Shown: positions 1 to 8,488 of the stretch, piece by piece
Numbering within the stretch: the stretch's first letter is position 1
How the letters are laid out: each line of letters opens with the position of its first letter
Origin: Tubiluchus corallicola
Lineage: Eukaryota > Priapulida > Priapulimorpha > Priapulimorphida > Tubiluchidae
Direction: 5' to 3'
Length of the DNA stretch: 52,338 nucleotides
Assembly (NCBI GenBank): GCA_030141605.1
Contig: JAQGDQ010002415.1
Location: 6,581 to 58,918 of the forward strand
The notes under the pieces: generated by a model
What the model was told of the DNA's origin: nothing
Database searches by the model: none
Seen by the model: only the letters and a program-made list of their open reading frames with translations
Made by a program: the position numbers and the translations under genes

Positions 1-2845
1 CAGCCCCGCCCATTATATACCCAAACATTTCCCAACCTTTAGCATCATTAGCCTCTCCTATCTTGTAGCCACTATATCCTCCTATTATTGCTCCTACAAC
101 GGCTGCTGCTAAAAATATCCACTCCCCATCAGGATCTACAAACATCATAGGGCTATTGCCCATAGCTTGGTAAGGTGAGTGCATCTGCAAAGCAGGATCT
201 ACTGCAAACCACCTTCCCAAATTAGCATCGTACTGTCGTGCGTGAAAATCGTGCAAGTTAATATTAAAATACTCCAAATGCTCCTTGCCCGTGTAGAGGT
301 ATTGGCTTTTTACATTATCAGGTAGTTCATTTCTACTTAGTTTCTCTATCGTTTGTCCATAAGGGTAGTAAGCCGTTTCTTGTAGCACCTCGCCCTTGTT
401 GTCAGCAACTACTCGTGTATGCCCCAAGTGGTCGGTGAGTAACACTGCCTTTGTGTCCTCTTCCTCACCCTTCAAGGTATAGCCTAAAGGGTTACTCACA
501 AGTACAAGCGTATCATTAATATACAGATACGCACCTTGATAATCGTATTTTAGCAAGAGGCTATCGTTTTTGTTAAATATCTCACGTCTTAAAAGTGAGC
601 CATCCGCTATGTAGGTGTTTACTATCTTTCCTTTGCCTACTACCTCCATTGTATCAGGTAGGTTGATGTCGTTGTAGCTAATACGTAGTCCCTTGTAGCT
701 ATCCTCCACCAAGTTACCCAACTCATCATAAGTATAAGTGCCTAGCACTTCTTCGGGTGTTTGGTCTTTTTCATCGTGCGTTCTGCGTAGGTTCTCTTGT
801 ATGGCAAGGGTGTCTTTTAGGTCTATAATGCCGTCACCATCCGCATCCATATAGCTAAACTGTGGGGTACTGGTAATAGTTGTGTAGGGCTTCCACTCCG
901 TGCCTTGCTCATCTTCGTCCCTTGGGGTGGCTGTGCTTCCATAGTGCAAGCCCAATGGCAATATGTCGGCTGGCTCTACTAAGCCGCTATTGTCCATATC
1001 ACCCGGATATACTGTTATCTTTTGCAGGCTTTTACGGTGTAGAGTGGTGAGTTGGTTGCCCGTGTATTCATACTCCAAATCATCCAAGTCGCCATACACT
1101 TCATTACGTAGATGTCCCTTGCGGTGTAGGGTAGTAATGTTCCCGTGTTTGTCGTAAGAGTAAGCTGTGTTGTAAGTGTTCTCCTCTTTTGTGTCTTGGT
1201 AGTAGATAGCTCTTGTCAGTTGGTTAGCATCGTCATAAGAGAAGGCATAGCCTGATAGGGGTGTGTTTTTGGTCTTCCACTCCATAGCTGTAATGTTGCC
1301 GTTGTACATAGGGGTGTTGCTCATATACTCGTGAGGCTCGTCATACTCTATCCTTTCGTAAAAAAGCTGTTCGTTTTTGTCGTTGTTAGTTTCTATTTGG
1401 GTAAGGCGGTAGTGGAAGTCGTAATGGTAGTTTGTTCTTATTTGTCCTTCATACAGTCGTTCATAGCTTTTGTTGCCTTTTTCATCGTAGCGGTAATAGG
1501 CTATTTCATAGGTGTTTTTGTCTCCCTGCTCTTGGTAGTGGATGGATTTCAACATGTCGTTGTGGTAGTATTGGTAATCCTTACGTGCAAAGTGTTGCTT
1601 GTCAAAGTCTAAGAAGTTTTTGTAGGTAAATAGTTGTCTTACTCTGCCATCGAAATGGTAGTTGGTAAATACTGCGTCTATTCCGCCTATGTTGTTGGAG
1701 GAGAAGGATTGTACTACTCTGTTGTATTTGTCGTAGTATATTACGCTTTCTATCCATTGGTCGGTGCCAAGTATGCGGGTTCGTGTGCCTGTTACTTGTG
1801 TCTTTACGTTGTGATAGGGCTTGCCAAGGGGTTCGTAGGGTGGTGCTGACTGTGCAAAGGGGAAGTCGTAGTCGTCGTAGTGGGTTTCTGATAGGGGTAT
1901 CTTTTTTCCGTCTTTTTTTATGCCTGTGGCTATTACGCGGCTGTAGCGGTCGTAGTCTATGTAGGAGGTGTTGCCTTCTGTGTCTTCTTCTTCTATCAGT
2001 CTGTCTAAGTGGTCGTAGCTAAGGTGTATGGTACCTGCTTGTGGTATGTGTTTGCGGATAAGGCGTCCTTTTTTGTCGTGGATGAATTGATAGACGTAAT
2101 GGTGATTGTTGATATCTCCTTTGGATAGTGGGGGGAGTATGGCGGTAAGGTTGCCATAGTGAAAGTCGTAGTAGTAGAGTGTGGTTAGGGTTTCTTTGTT
2201 TATCTGGCTTTCTCTTTTGAATAGTTGACCTTTGTATGAGGTGTATGTGGTGTGTTGTATGCCTTGAGGGTCGGTGGTACTGACTATGCTTATGTAGCCG
2301 GGGGGGTATTTTTTGTCTTCGTATTTTTCGGTGAATGCGTCATATTCTTTGTGTAGGAAGATGTCGGTGTTGGCGTAGCGTTCAATTTTGGTAGTGTGGT
2401 TTGTGCCTATTTGGTATTTCTGTCCAAAGCCACCTTGTTCTATTACTTGACCGCGTGGGTTGAATATGCTTTGTGCGCTGGGTATGTCTGTGTGGGCTTG
2501 GTTTAGTATGTTTTCCCAGTTGTGTAGGTAGTCGCCTTTGATGTTGAGTTGCATTGGCATATAGCTAAAGGGTTGTCTGCCTGCTATGTCGTATTTATGA
2601 AATTCTATGTGGTCGTTTTGGTAGATGGAGGCGTTCAGGTGGTTGGTTTGTAGGGGGCGGTCGGCTCCATCGGTGTAGATAATGGTGGTTGAGGCTGCTG
2701 CTGGGTTGGTGGTATTGCTTAGCTCATAGGCACTCATCCCTGATACTTTTGCTCGTTTTATGCGCACGTAGTTTTGGTCTCGGCTCTGCGGGTACAGAAC
2801 GCTGCACAAGTGCAGAAAGGCCAAGAGTAAAGCAATGGGTCTCAT
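1..2845 (-). CDS. RHS-repeat protein with RHS-associated core and inserted dockerin-type segment (3' end beyond the window)
   Basis: I checked this frame codon by codon from the ATG at 2845-2843 to base 1. It is open for 948 codons and continues off the left edge. Residues 1-20 form a signal peptide. The N-terminal region (residues about 25-110) resembles the DUF6443 start of Bacteroidota RHS proteins, and many YD-type repeats follow. Residues about 610-690 hold two dockerin-like calcium loops (D616-D627 and D667-D678). The RHS core lies at about 790-930, with a TDHLGHTRVV segment and a GRWFAVDP...FVDPDGEW ending. The variable C-terminal region, where polymorphic toxins carry their effector, lies outside the window, so no effector can be named. 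The start is 16 bases after the stop of the fibre gene, so the two are co-transcribed. By eye it is richer in G+C than the PUL. RHS identity is sure; function is inferred. Confidence 0.93.
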   Translation of the reverse strand, partial: MRPIALLLAFLHLCSVLYPQSRDQNYVRIKRAKVSGMSAYELSNTTNPAAASTTIIYTDGADRPLQTNHLNASIYQNDHIEFHKYDIAGRQPFSYMPMQLNIKGDYLHNWENILNQAHTDIPSAQSIFNPRGQVIEQGGFGQKYQIGTNHTTKIERYANTDIFLHKEYDAFTEKYEDKKYPPGYISIVSTTDPQGIQHTTYTSYKGQLFKRESQINKETLTTLYYYDFHYGNLTAILPPLSKGDINNHHYVYQFIHDKKGRLIRKHIPQAGTIHLSYDHLDRLIEEEDTEGNTSYIDYDRYSRVIATGIKKDGKKIPLSETHYDDYDFPFAQSAPPYEPLGKPYHNVKTQVTGTRTRILGTDQWIESVIYYDKYNRVVQSFSSNNIGGIDAVFTNYHFDGRVRQLFTYKNFLDFDKQHFARKDYQYYHNDMLKSIHYQEQGDKNTYEIAYYRYDEKGNKSYERLYEGQIRTNYHYDFHYRLTQIETNNDKNEQLFYERIEYDEPHEYMSNTPMYNGNITAMEWKTKNTPLSGYAFSYDDANQLTRAIYYQDTKEENTYNTAYSYDKHGNITTLHRKGHLRNEVYGDLDDLEYEYTGNQLTTLHRKSLQKITVYPGDMDNSGLVEPADILPLGLHYGSTATPRDEDEQGTEWKPYTTITSTPQFSYMDADGDGIIDLKDTLAIQENLRRTHDEKDQTPEEVLGTYTYDELGNLVEDSYKGLRISYNDINLPDTMEVVGKGKIVNTYIADGSLLRREIFNKNDSLLLKYDYQGAYLYINDTLVLVSNPLGYTLKGEEEDTKAVLLTDHLGHTRVVADNKGEVLQETAYYPYGQTIEKLSRNELPDNVKSQYLYTGKEHLEYFNINLHDFHARQYDANLGRWFAVDPALQMHSPYQAMGNSPMMFVDPDGEWIFLAAAVVGAIIGGYSGYKIGEANDAKGWEMFGYIMGGA

Positions 2846-2861
2846 CTCTTTTATTGTTTGT

Positions 2862-5129
2862 TTATTTAACTCTCATTATAAAGGCTAATACGTAGTAGGG
2901 AGGTATAATATCAAAATTATCAGTAGTTACTTTGTCTGCTGGCGATTTTAACCCGTCCTCTCCTCCATTGCTTACTCTACCACTAAAAGAACTATTCGGG
3001 TGGGTGTGTCTATCTTCATTATTCTCAGATGTAGTAGTAGCATCTCTGGTTTCATGAACTCCTCTATCAGAGCTCCTGCTACCTCCTGTCTTTCTATTAG
3101 ATGGAGTGGATTCATAAGTATGTGTATGACTCCCTGAAGAGGTTATATGTATACTTGCGTCATTGCCTCTTACAGAATGATGATGTTTAGGAATATGATT
3201 CTTAGATAATCTAAATGTAGCTGTAGAGCTACTGCTGCCTCCTTCTGCATTCACATTGTTATAATCACCACTGGCAGCATCATACGCCACAATAAACCTA
3301 CCACTTAAGTTGGGGGTCGTTATGAGTGAACCATTAATATCCGTGTCTGTTCTACCATCACACAAAGCCCACCCATCAGGTATAGTATTAGGGTCTCCGC
3401 TCCACATTATAATGCCTCCTATGGGTATGGTGCCGTAGCCTACAAATTGTCCTTGTGTTTCAATATTGTCTTCTGCTATTATTTTGCCTTCTGTGGCAAT
3501 ATCATTGGCAGTTTGTATGCTTTCTACAAAAAGGGTATCTACTTCTACATTGGAAGATATTACTCCATCTACCCTTACTACTTCACTTACTATTAATGTA
3601 TCAGCAATAATGCTACTTGTTTCTAAGTTTTCTACTTTCACATAGTTTTGTTCAAAGTCGCCCTCTATGAGTGTGTTGGTTCCACTGCCTATCATTAGTT
3701 TGTTGCTTTCGTTATTTAGGTTCTGCCCTACTTTGTTACCTATTACTATGTTGTTGTAGCCATTGTTCCCTTGTGCTGCTTTGTCTCCTATGTATATATT
3801 GCTACCACCTGTTGTATTGCTTTTGCCTGCTTCGTTGCCAATAAACACATTGCCACTAGCCGACAAGCTATTTAGCCCTGCACGGTAGCCTATAGCTATG
3901 TTGTCATTGTTGGAAGTAGCATCTGGGTTTATACCTTGCAGTGCCTCTGTGCCAATAACTACATTTCGCTCTCCACTGCTTTTTTCGGCTGCTTTGCTAC
4001 CTATCACCACACTATAATTGTTTGCTCCTTCTCGACTAGCGTATTTTCCTATGACTACTGCACCTGTGCTGTTTTTTGCTTTGGATGCTTTACTACCTAC
4101 AATTACATTATCAGAGGATAGTGTATATTTCCCTGCCTCGTCGCCTACAATTACATTGTGTGAGCCAGCGGAATTTAATTGCCCTGCCTCTGTACCTATC
4201 ATTACATTAGAGGTAGAGGCTTGTGTGGTGTTTTGTCCTGCTCTTTTACCTACAAAGGTGTTGCGTTCGCCTTGTTCTCCACTGTTAATCTTTTCTGAGC
4301 CTATCAATACGTTGGTAGTATCTATCTCTATACTGCCTGCTATCATATCTTCTAAGGCTTGATTGTTGAGACGGTAAGGCTCGTTCCACGCTCCATAAGT
4401 AGTATCGCCATTTATATCTATTTCTATAAGGCGCAACTTTGCCCATAGGTCGCCTTCCTTTCGTTCTAAGGTCCAATTAGAAGTAGCCGCACTATCAGGA
4501 GCATACATCTTTTCAACTGAGCAAGGGTCTATGGTTACCTCCAATTTACCATCCACTATTTGCAGTGTATTACCCAATACTACGCCTCCTCTGGTGCTAT
4601 GGCTAGCAATAGGTAGTTCATAATAGTTGGCATTGTTTTCTACCGAAAGTAGTTTGGCCAACAAACTATCAGCAAAGTTATTGTCCGAGTATGTAGCACG
4701 ATGCTCTATGCCTAGTAGCTTTTGATAGAGGCTATCTATAAAGTTATGCTCAGTGTAGTTCAGACTGTCTAACTTGATTTTAAGAACGTAAGTAAAATTT
4801 TCTTCGGAGTACTTAATACTGTCTAACTTTTCTTTGTGAGAAGTTGTGAAGTTGTGGTCGGTTTGTGAGGTGGCTCTTAGGTAGATAACACCTTCGCCTT
4901 GTTGCCCTTGATAGATTTCTAATCCATCCTCGCCTTCTGCTTTTATCTCATAATTGTAGGTAGCATTGATAAGGTCTTTAAAATCCTGTCCATTGGGTTT
5001 ACTACCATCTTGAAACTTGGAGTGTAATTCACTGGGGGTTTTTCTCTCTATTTGAGAATAAGCAGTGGTGTTAAGGAACACAAAAGCAATAGCAACTGCA
5101 AAAAATTTCACTGTATTTTTCATTATCAA
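2862..5129 (-). CDS. Secreted trimeric fibre-like protein with YadA/Hep_Hag-like beta-roll and phage tail collar domain
   Basis: The protein has 755 aa and a signal peptide ending near AYSQ (residue 26). Residues about 90-195 contain degenerate tail-fibre repeats (HNFTTSHKEKLDSI, then NNANYYELPIAS with a glycine-rich turn) like those in phage fibres. Residues about 272-485 hold some ten repeats of the type NVxIGxxAG, a left-handed beta-roll like YadA/Hep_Hag heads. Residues about 565-755 match a phage tail collar domain (PDGWALCDG near 585, then LSGRF and PPYYVLAFIMR at the end), with histidine clusters (HIPKHHH, HTHT, RHTH) that could bind metal as in T4 short tail fibres. It lies between the SpvB-like and RHS genes, 39 bases after the former. 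No other phage gene is nearby, so it looks like a host fibre rather than a prophage remnant. Trimerisation and role are inferred. Confidence 0.88.
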   Translation of the reverse strand: MIMKNTVKFFAVAIAFVFLNTTAYSQIERKTPSELHSKFQDGSKPNGQDFKDLINATYNYEIKAEGEDGLEIYQGQQGEGVIYLRATSQTDHNFTTSHKEKLDSIKYSEENFTYVLKIKLDSLNYTEHNFIDSLYQKLLGIEHRATYSDNNFADSLLAKLLSVENNANYYELPIASHSTRGGVVLGNTLQIVDGKLEVTIDPCSVEKMYAPDSAATSNWTLERKEGDLWAKLRLIEIDINGDTTYGAWNEPYRLNNQALEDMIAGSIEIDTTNVLIGSEKINSGEQGERNTFVGKRAGQNTTQASTSNVMIGTEAGQLNSAGSHNVIVGDEAGKYTLSSDNVIVGSKASKAKNSTGAVVIGKYASREGANNYSVVIGSKAAEKSSGERNVVIGTEALQGINPDATSNNDNIAIGYRAGLNSLSASGNVFIGNEAGKSNTTGGSNIYIGDKAAQGNNGYNNIVIGNKVGQNLNNESNKLMIGSGTNTLIEGDFEQNYVKVENLETSSIIADTLIVSEVVRVDGVISSNVEVDTLFVESIQTANDIATEGKIIAEDNIETQGQFVGYGTIPIGGIIMWSGDPNTIPDGWALCDGRTDTDINGSLITTPNLSGRFIVAYDAASGDYNNVNAEGGSSSSTATFRLSKNHIPKHHHSVRGNDASIHITSSGSHTHTYESTPSNRKTGGSRSSDRGVHETRDATTTSENNEDRHTHPNSSFSGRVSNGGEDGLKSPADKVTTDNFDIIPPYYVLAFIMRVK

Positions 5130-5168
5130 ATTCTGTTTTATTGGTGTATATTTATATTTTTTTCATTT

Positions 5169-8100
5169 TCAATTCTCTGTTACATATCTTATATGAAAAG
5201 TAGTGGCAGTATCGTTTCTAATATACATTTGTCCTATTCCTAACTCTTCTATGTCCAAAGGGTCGTAGGAGGCTTTGTAGTTATACTGATATTGTTCCAG
5301 AGCGTCTTCATCTTCGTTTCCTATGTTCGAAAGTCTACCAAAATCGTCATAACCATATTTTATAGTCTGCTCTTGTGAAGAAACTTCTTGTTGCAGTTGT
5401 AGTAGGTTGGTGTATGCATAATTAGAAACATACTTACCTGCATCTACAGAGTGTGTTTTGGGTAGATTACTCGAGGTGTAAGAATAGGAAATAGGCACGG
5501 CATCTTTACCAGTATATTTCAGTATGTTGCCTTTGTTGTCGTATTGGTTGAAGGTGGTTTGTAACTCATAATTATCTGCAAGGGTATTGTAAGTTTCTAT
5601 GCTTTCTACAATGTAGTCAGGGTCTTCATTGCTTCCTAATACATAGTTGATTTTTTGTCCTGATAGGAGTTTCCCGTTTTTTCTTATCTCTTGCTGTACT
5701 GGGGCAATAATATGCTTGTCCTCAAAGTATTGTTTTATAGGCTGATTGCTCTGATGCACATAAGTAATAGAAGTTTCTGTGGTCTCTACATTATCACTGG
5801 CAATTACTTTTACAGGTAGGTTTTTGTATTTACTGTATTTTTCATATTCATAGGTGGTAGTGGTAGTGATAGGCTGCCTTGCACTTTCGGCATAATCTTC
5901 GCGAATAGTCCCTTCCAAAGTTTTAGTAACTGCAGCTATATCATAGGTGCTATGACGTAAAAGATTATCATTTTTATCTATCTGTACATTGTAGCCTCCA
6001 ACAGAGTTGCTCCATTTTAAACTATAATTGTTAGAAGTTTTATTGAGTAAGTTATCTTTATTGTCATAAGTTTCTTGTTGATAGAGATAAGTCCTATACA
6101 CATCTCTGTCTGTAATGGTAGAAAAAAGCAGGTAGTAAGAACTAGAAGGATCTTGGCCTGCTATTACATCAGGTTTATTGTCTTCATCTTTGGCTGTTTT
6201 AAAGTAAGAAATAGTTTTGCCTTGTTCTTTGTTTGTCTGCATTACCTTGCCAAAACCTACTATACCCCCGCCTGTGGCTAACTGTTCGCCTCCGCCCTTA
6301 GGATAAAGTAAATAATGATAATAGTCCCAAAAACGTCCAACCTCATACTTTCTATTTCTGTTGAAAGGTATAATACCTTCCTCATAGTTATAAGTTATTT
6401 CTTCCATTACCTCTCCTTTTTCGTCATCCGTAGCTTTTATATTTTTTATAAAACAACCATATTCACTAGTATAGTAGTCGAAGGTTTTGTGCATTCCTGT
6501 AGGGTAGGTAATGGAGGAAAGCAAACCATTCTCTATATTGTTAAGCGAAGGGGCATAATTATATTCTTCGTACTCGTTTATACCCTCGAATTTTACTCTT
6601 AACATTTCCTTTAACGATGATGAATATTCTATATTCCGTTCTTCATTTTTTTCATTGCTGTCTATATCTAGCTCACTGGGGTATGTAAAGTTGTAAAAAG
6701 TAGATTTAGGACTTGTAAAATCTACATAGTAACCATAAAAATTCTGTTTGTAAGAAAGTCTATAAGGTAGTTTACTAGGGTTAATGTAATTAAATTTAAA
6801 AGGATTGATATTATCTCCATAGATGTCTTTCTCCTCTATTTCTGTAAGGAACATCCTTTGTGTAGTACCTGCTTGTTCTATAAAGAAACTACCACTGTGC
6901 CATGCATTTGTTTTAAAACGAAATGCAGGCGAGGAGGTAGTAACAGAATTATGATAATTATAAGTAAATGTATAGCTTTTAATAAAATCATCATCTTTCG
7001 TTTTTATACGTATTTCTCTAAGAAAACTACCTACCTCATCTATCATATCTTTTCTGTTTTCTACTGTAAAGAATTCTACTTTGTGGTTGCCTCCTTCTAC
7101 CTCTTGCAACATAGGGGTATGGGCTGTAACCAAACTTTTAGCAATTCCTATTTCATTACGAGGAACTGGGGACTCATATCTGTAAAACTTATTATCCTCT
7201 ATTTTGGGATAAGAATTCTGAATACAAACACCTGACAGCCTACTGCCTTGATAATACCGACTTGTTTGTTTTTTATAAGAAAAGGTTACTTTATCATTAA
7301 AAGCAGGTTGTATTATCTCTATTAAATGCCAAGAGGACCTATAACTATACGATTGACTACTATTGATTACACGTTTTTCCTGCAAATCCAAAGAATAAGC
7401 GGGAATTTTCTTGATTACTATCCCCAGAAAATTTCTCTTCCAAATTTCCTCAAACTTTGAAGTATAACGTACAATTTCACTTGTATTTTCTATTTCCATC
7501 TCTTCTATGGCTTCTTCTTCATAGCCAAATCTGTAAATAGTGCCATCTTCGGCAGTAATAGTAAAGCCATTAATGGTTGAAGAAGAAGCATCCATCTCTA
7601 TTTTCAGGTTGTTATCGTTGGCAAGAATATTAATTCTGTTAGAAGCGGCTCTTCTGCTAATAGTGAATTTACCGTTTAAGTTGCCACAAGAAAAATAAAA
7701 TATATCAGGGTGGAGATCGTTATCTTTCATTTCTTCGACTGATGCCCAATTATCCCAATAGCCTATCTTTTCTTTTGTTTCATTTTTACTATCTACTACA
7801 CCGTCATTATTATCTTCAATAATAGATTTTACTTGGGTTGTTTTCTCATCGGGGTAGCCTTTTACTACACGAGTAATCACTCCGCTTGCTTGTAAGTTCC
7901 ATCCCATACCTACCCAAGAAGCTAGGTCATCTACTCTTACTCCGTTGGAATGATACACCAAGCTAATGGGCACGGATAGGTGGGTACTTTTCAGGGTGTA
8001 CAAAGGAATGCCTACATTAATAGCTCCTGTGTAAAGGCTAGAGGCGGTAGAGGCAGAACGTATCAGCCCTGCTACTGTGGGTGAGGGTACAGTAACCAAA

Positions 8101-8342
8101 CTACTACTACCAGACAAGGCTCCGAACTCGTCACTGCTCATTGAAGTAGGAACACCTTTATGTAAGGATTTTAACATCAAATGACTGGTAGTATCTTCTT
8201 CTGCTGCTGTATCTTCCTGTTCAGCTGGAAGATAGGGCTGGGCAGAAGTCAAGCTAAAAGAGAAAAGAAAAAAGAAAAAAACACTCTTTCCTCTCCCATA
8301 GATACAAAATAAAGACAAAAATATAAATGCAAGTGTTTTCAT
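5169..8342 (-). CDS. SpvB-like / YD-repeat secreted protein
   Basis: The protein has 1057 aa. Its N-terminus is hydrophobic (residues 1-35, ending in SLTSAQ), consistent with a signal peptide. The stretch around residues 95-165 (GAINVGIPLYTL, LVYHSNGVRVDDLASWVGMGWNL, ITRVVKGYPDE) is the typical opening of Bacteroidota SpvB/TcB-like beta-propeller or YD-shell proteins. The C-terminal third has tyrosine-rich YD-type repeats (YDNKGNILKYTG, YGYDDFGRLSNIGN). It lacks an RHS core; the core is in the gene two positions downstream. The layout recalls TcB-TcC toxin-complex shells, where two proteins close one cocoon, but that comparison is inference. The next gene starts 39 bases after its stop, and the cohesin-like gene's restored frame ends 13 bases upstream of this start. 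Function is not established. Confidence 0.85.
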   Translation of the reverse strand: MKTLAFIFLSLFCIYGRGKSVFFFFLFSFSLTSAQPYLPAEQEDTAAEEDTTSHLMLKSLHKGVPTSMSSDEFGALSGSSSLVTVPSPTVAGLIRSASTASSLYTGAINVGIPLYTLKSTHLSVPISLVYHSNGVRVDDLASWVGMGWNLQASGVITRVVKGYPDEKTTQVKSIIEDNNDGVVDSKNETKEKIGYWDNWASVEEMKDNDLHPDIFYFSCGNLNGKFTISRRAASNRINILANDNNLKIEMDASSSTINGFTITAEDGTIYRFGYEEEAIEEMEIENTSEIVRYTSKFEEIWKRNFLGIVIKKIPAYSLDLQEKRVINSSQSYSYRSSWHLIEIIQPAFNDKVTFSYKKQTSRYYQGSRLSGVCIQNSYPKIEDNKFYRYESPVPRNEIGIAKSLVTAHTPMLQEVEGGNHKVEFFTVENRKDMIDEVGSFLREIRIKTKDDDFIKSYTFTYNYHNSVTTSSPAFRFKTNAWHSGSFFIEQAGTTQRMFLTEIEEKDIYGDNINPFKFNYINPSKLPYRLSYKQNFYGYYVDFTSPKSTFYNFTYPSELDIDSNEKNEERNIEYSSSLKEMLRVKFEGINEYEEYNYAPSLNNIENGLLSSITYPTGMHKTFDYYTSEYGCFIKNIKATDDEKGEVMEEITYNYEEGIIPFNRNRKYEVGRFWDYYHYLLYPKGGGEQLATGGGIVGFGKVMQTNKEQGKTISYFKTAKDEDNKPDVIAGQDPSSSYYLLFSTITDRDVYRTYLYQQETYDNKDNLLNKTSNNYSLKWSNSVGGYNVQIDKNDNLLRHSTYDIAAVTKTLEGTIREDYAESARQPITTTTTYEYEKYSKYKNLPVKVIASDNVETTETSITYVHQSNQPIKQYFEDKHIIAPVQQEIRKNGKLLSGQKINYVLGSNEDPDYIVESIETYNTLADNYELQTTFNQYDNKGNILKYTGKDAVPISYSYTSSNLPKTHSVDAGKYVSNYAYTNLLQLQQEVSSQEQTIKYGYDDFGRLSNIGNEDEDALEQYQYNYKASYDPLDIEELGIGQMYIRNDTATTFHIRYVTEN

Positions 8343-8355
8343 TTGTTAAAACCTC

Positions 8356-8488
8356 TTAGTTTAAGATAATTTTCTTACTGACAATAAAATCATTATAGAC
8401 CGTTTGTATCAAATAAATACCTTTGGGAAGAAAAGATAAATCAAAAGTAGCTATATCTTTTTTGGGTACGGTGGTTCGCACCACAGAC
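8356..8488 (-). pseudogene. Out-of-frame end of the T9SS C-terminal domain of the cohesin-like gene
   Basis: Read in the neighbouring minus-strand frame, this stretch gives VVRTTVPKKDIATFDL, then FLPKGIYLIQTVY, then VSKKIILN and a stop at 8356-8358. That is the classic end of a type A T9SS sorting domain (hydrophobic strand, GIYLI motif, basic K-rich tail). It joins the upstream frame at the CCCC run 8488-8491. Either the gene is broken or the assembly has a one-base indel. With the frame repaired the gene would end 13 bases before the SpvB-like gene, as expected in a compact operon. Confidence 0.8.

Noticed and set aside
963-2895. Several plus-strand open frames opposite the RHS gene
   Set aside because: The minus strand is open across all of 1-2845 with clear RHS, dockerin and core motifs. 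The plus-strand frames have repetitive Val/Phe/Leu content typical of antisense shadows and no motif.
3670-4330. CRISPR-like array in the fibre gene
   Set aside because: The repeats are degenerate, coding and in frame (NVxIGxxAG units), with no constant direct repeat and spacer structure.
2862-5129. Prophage or tailocin remnant, from the tail collar domain
   Set aside because: No capsid, portal, tail tube, lysis or integrase gene is nearby, and the protein has a Sec signal peptide. A host fibre is the better reading.
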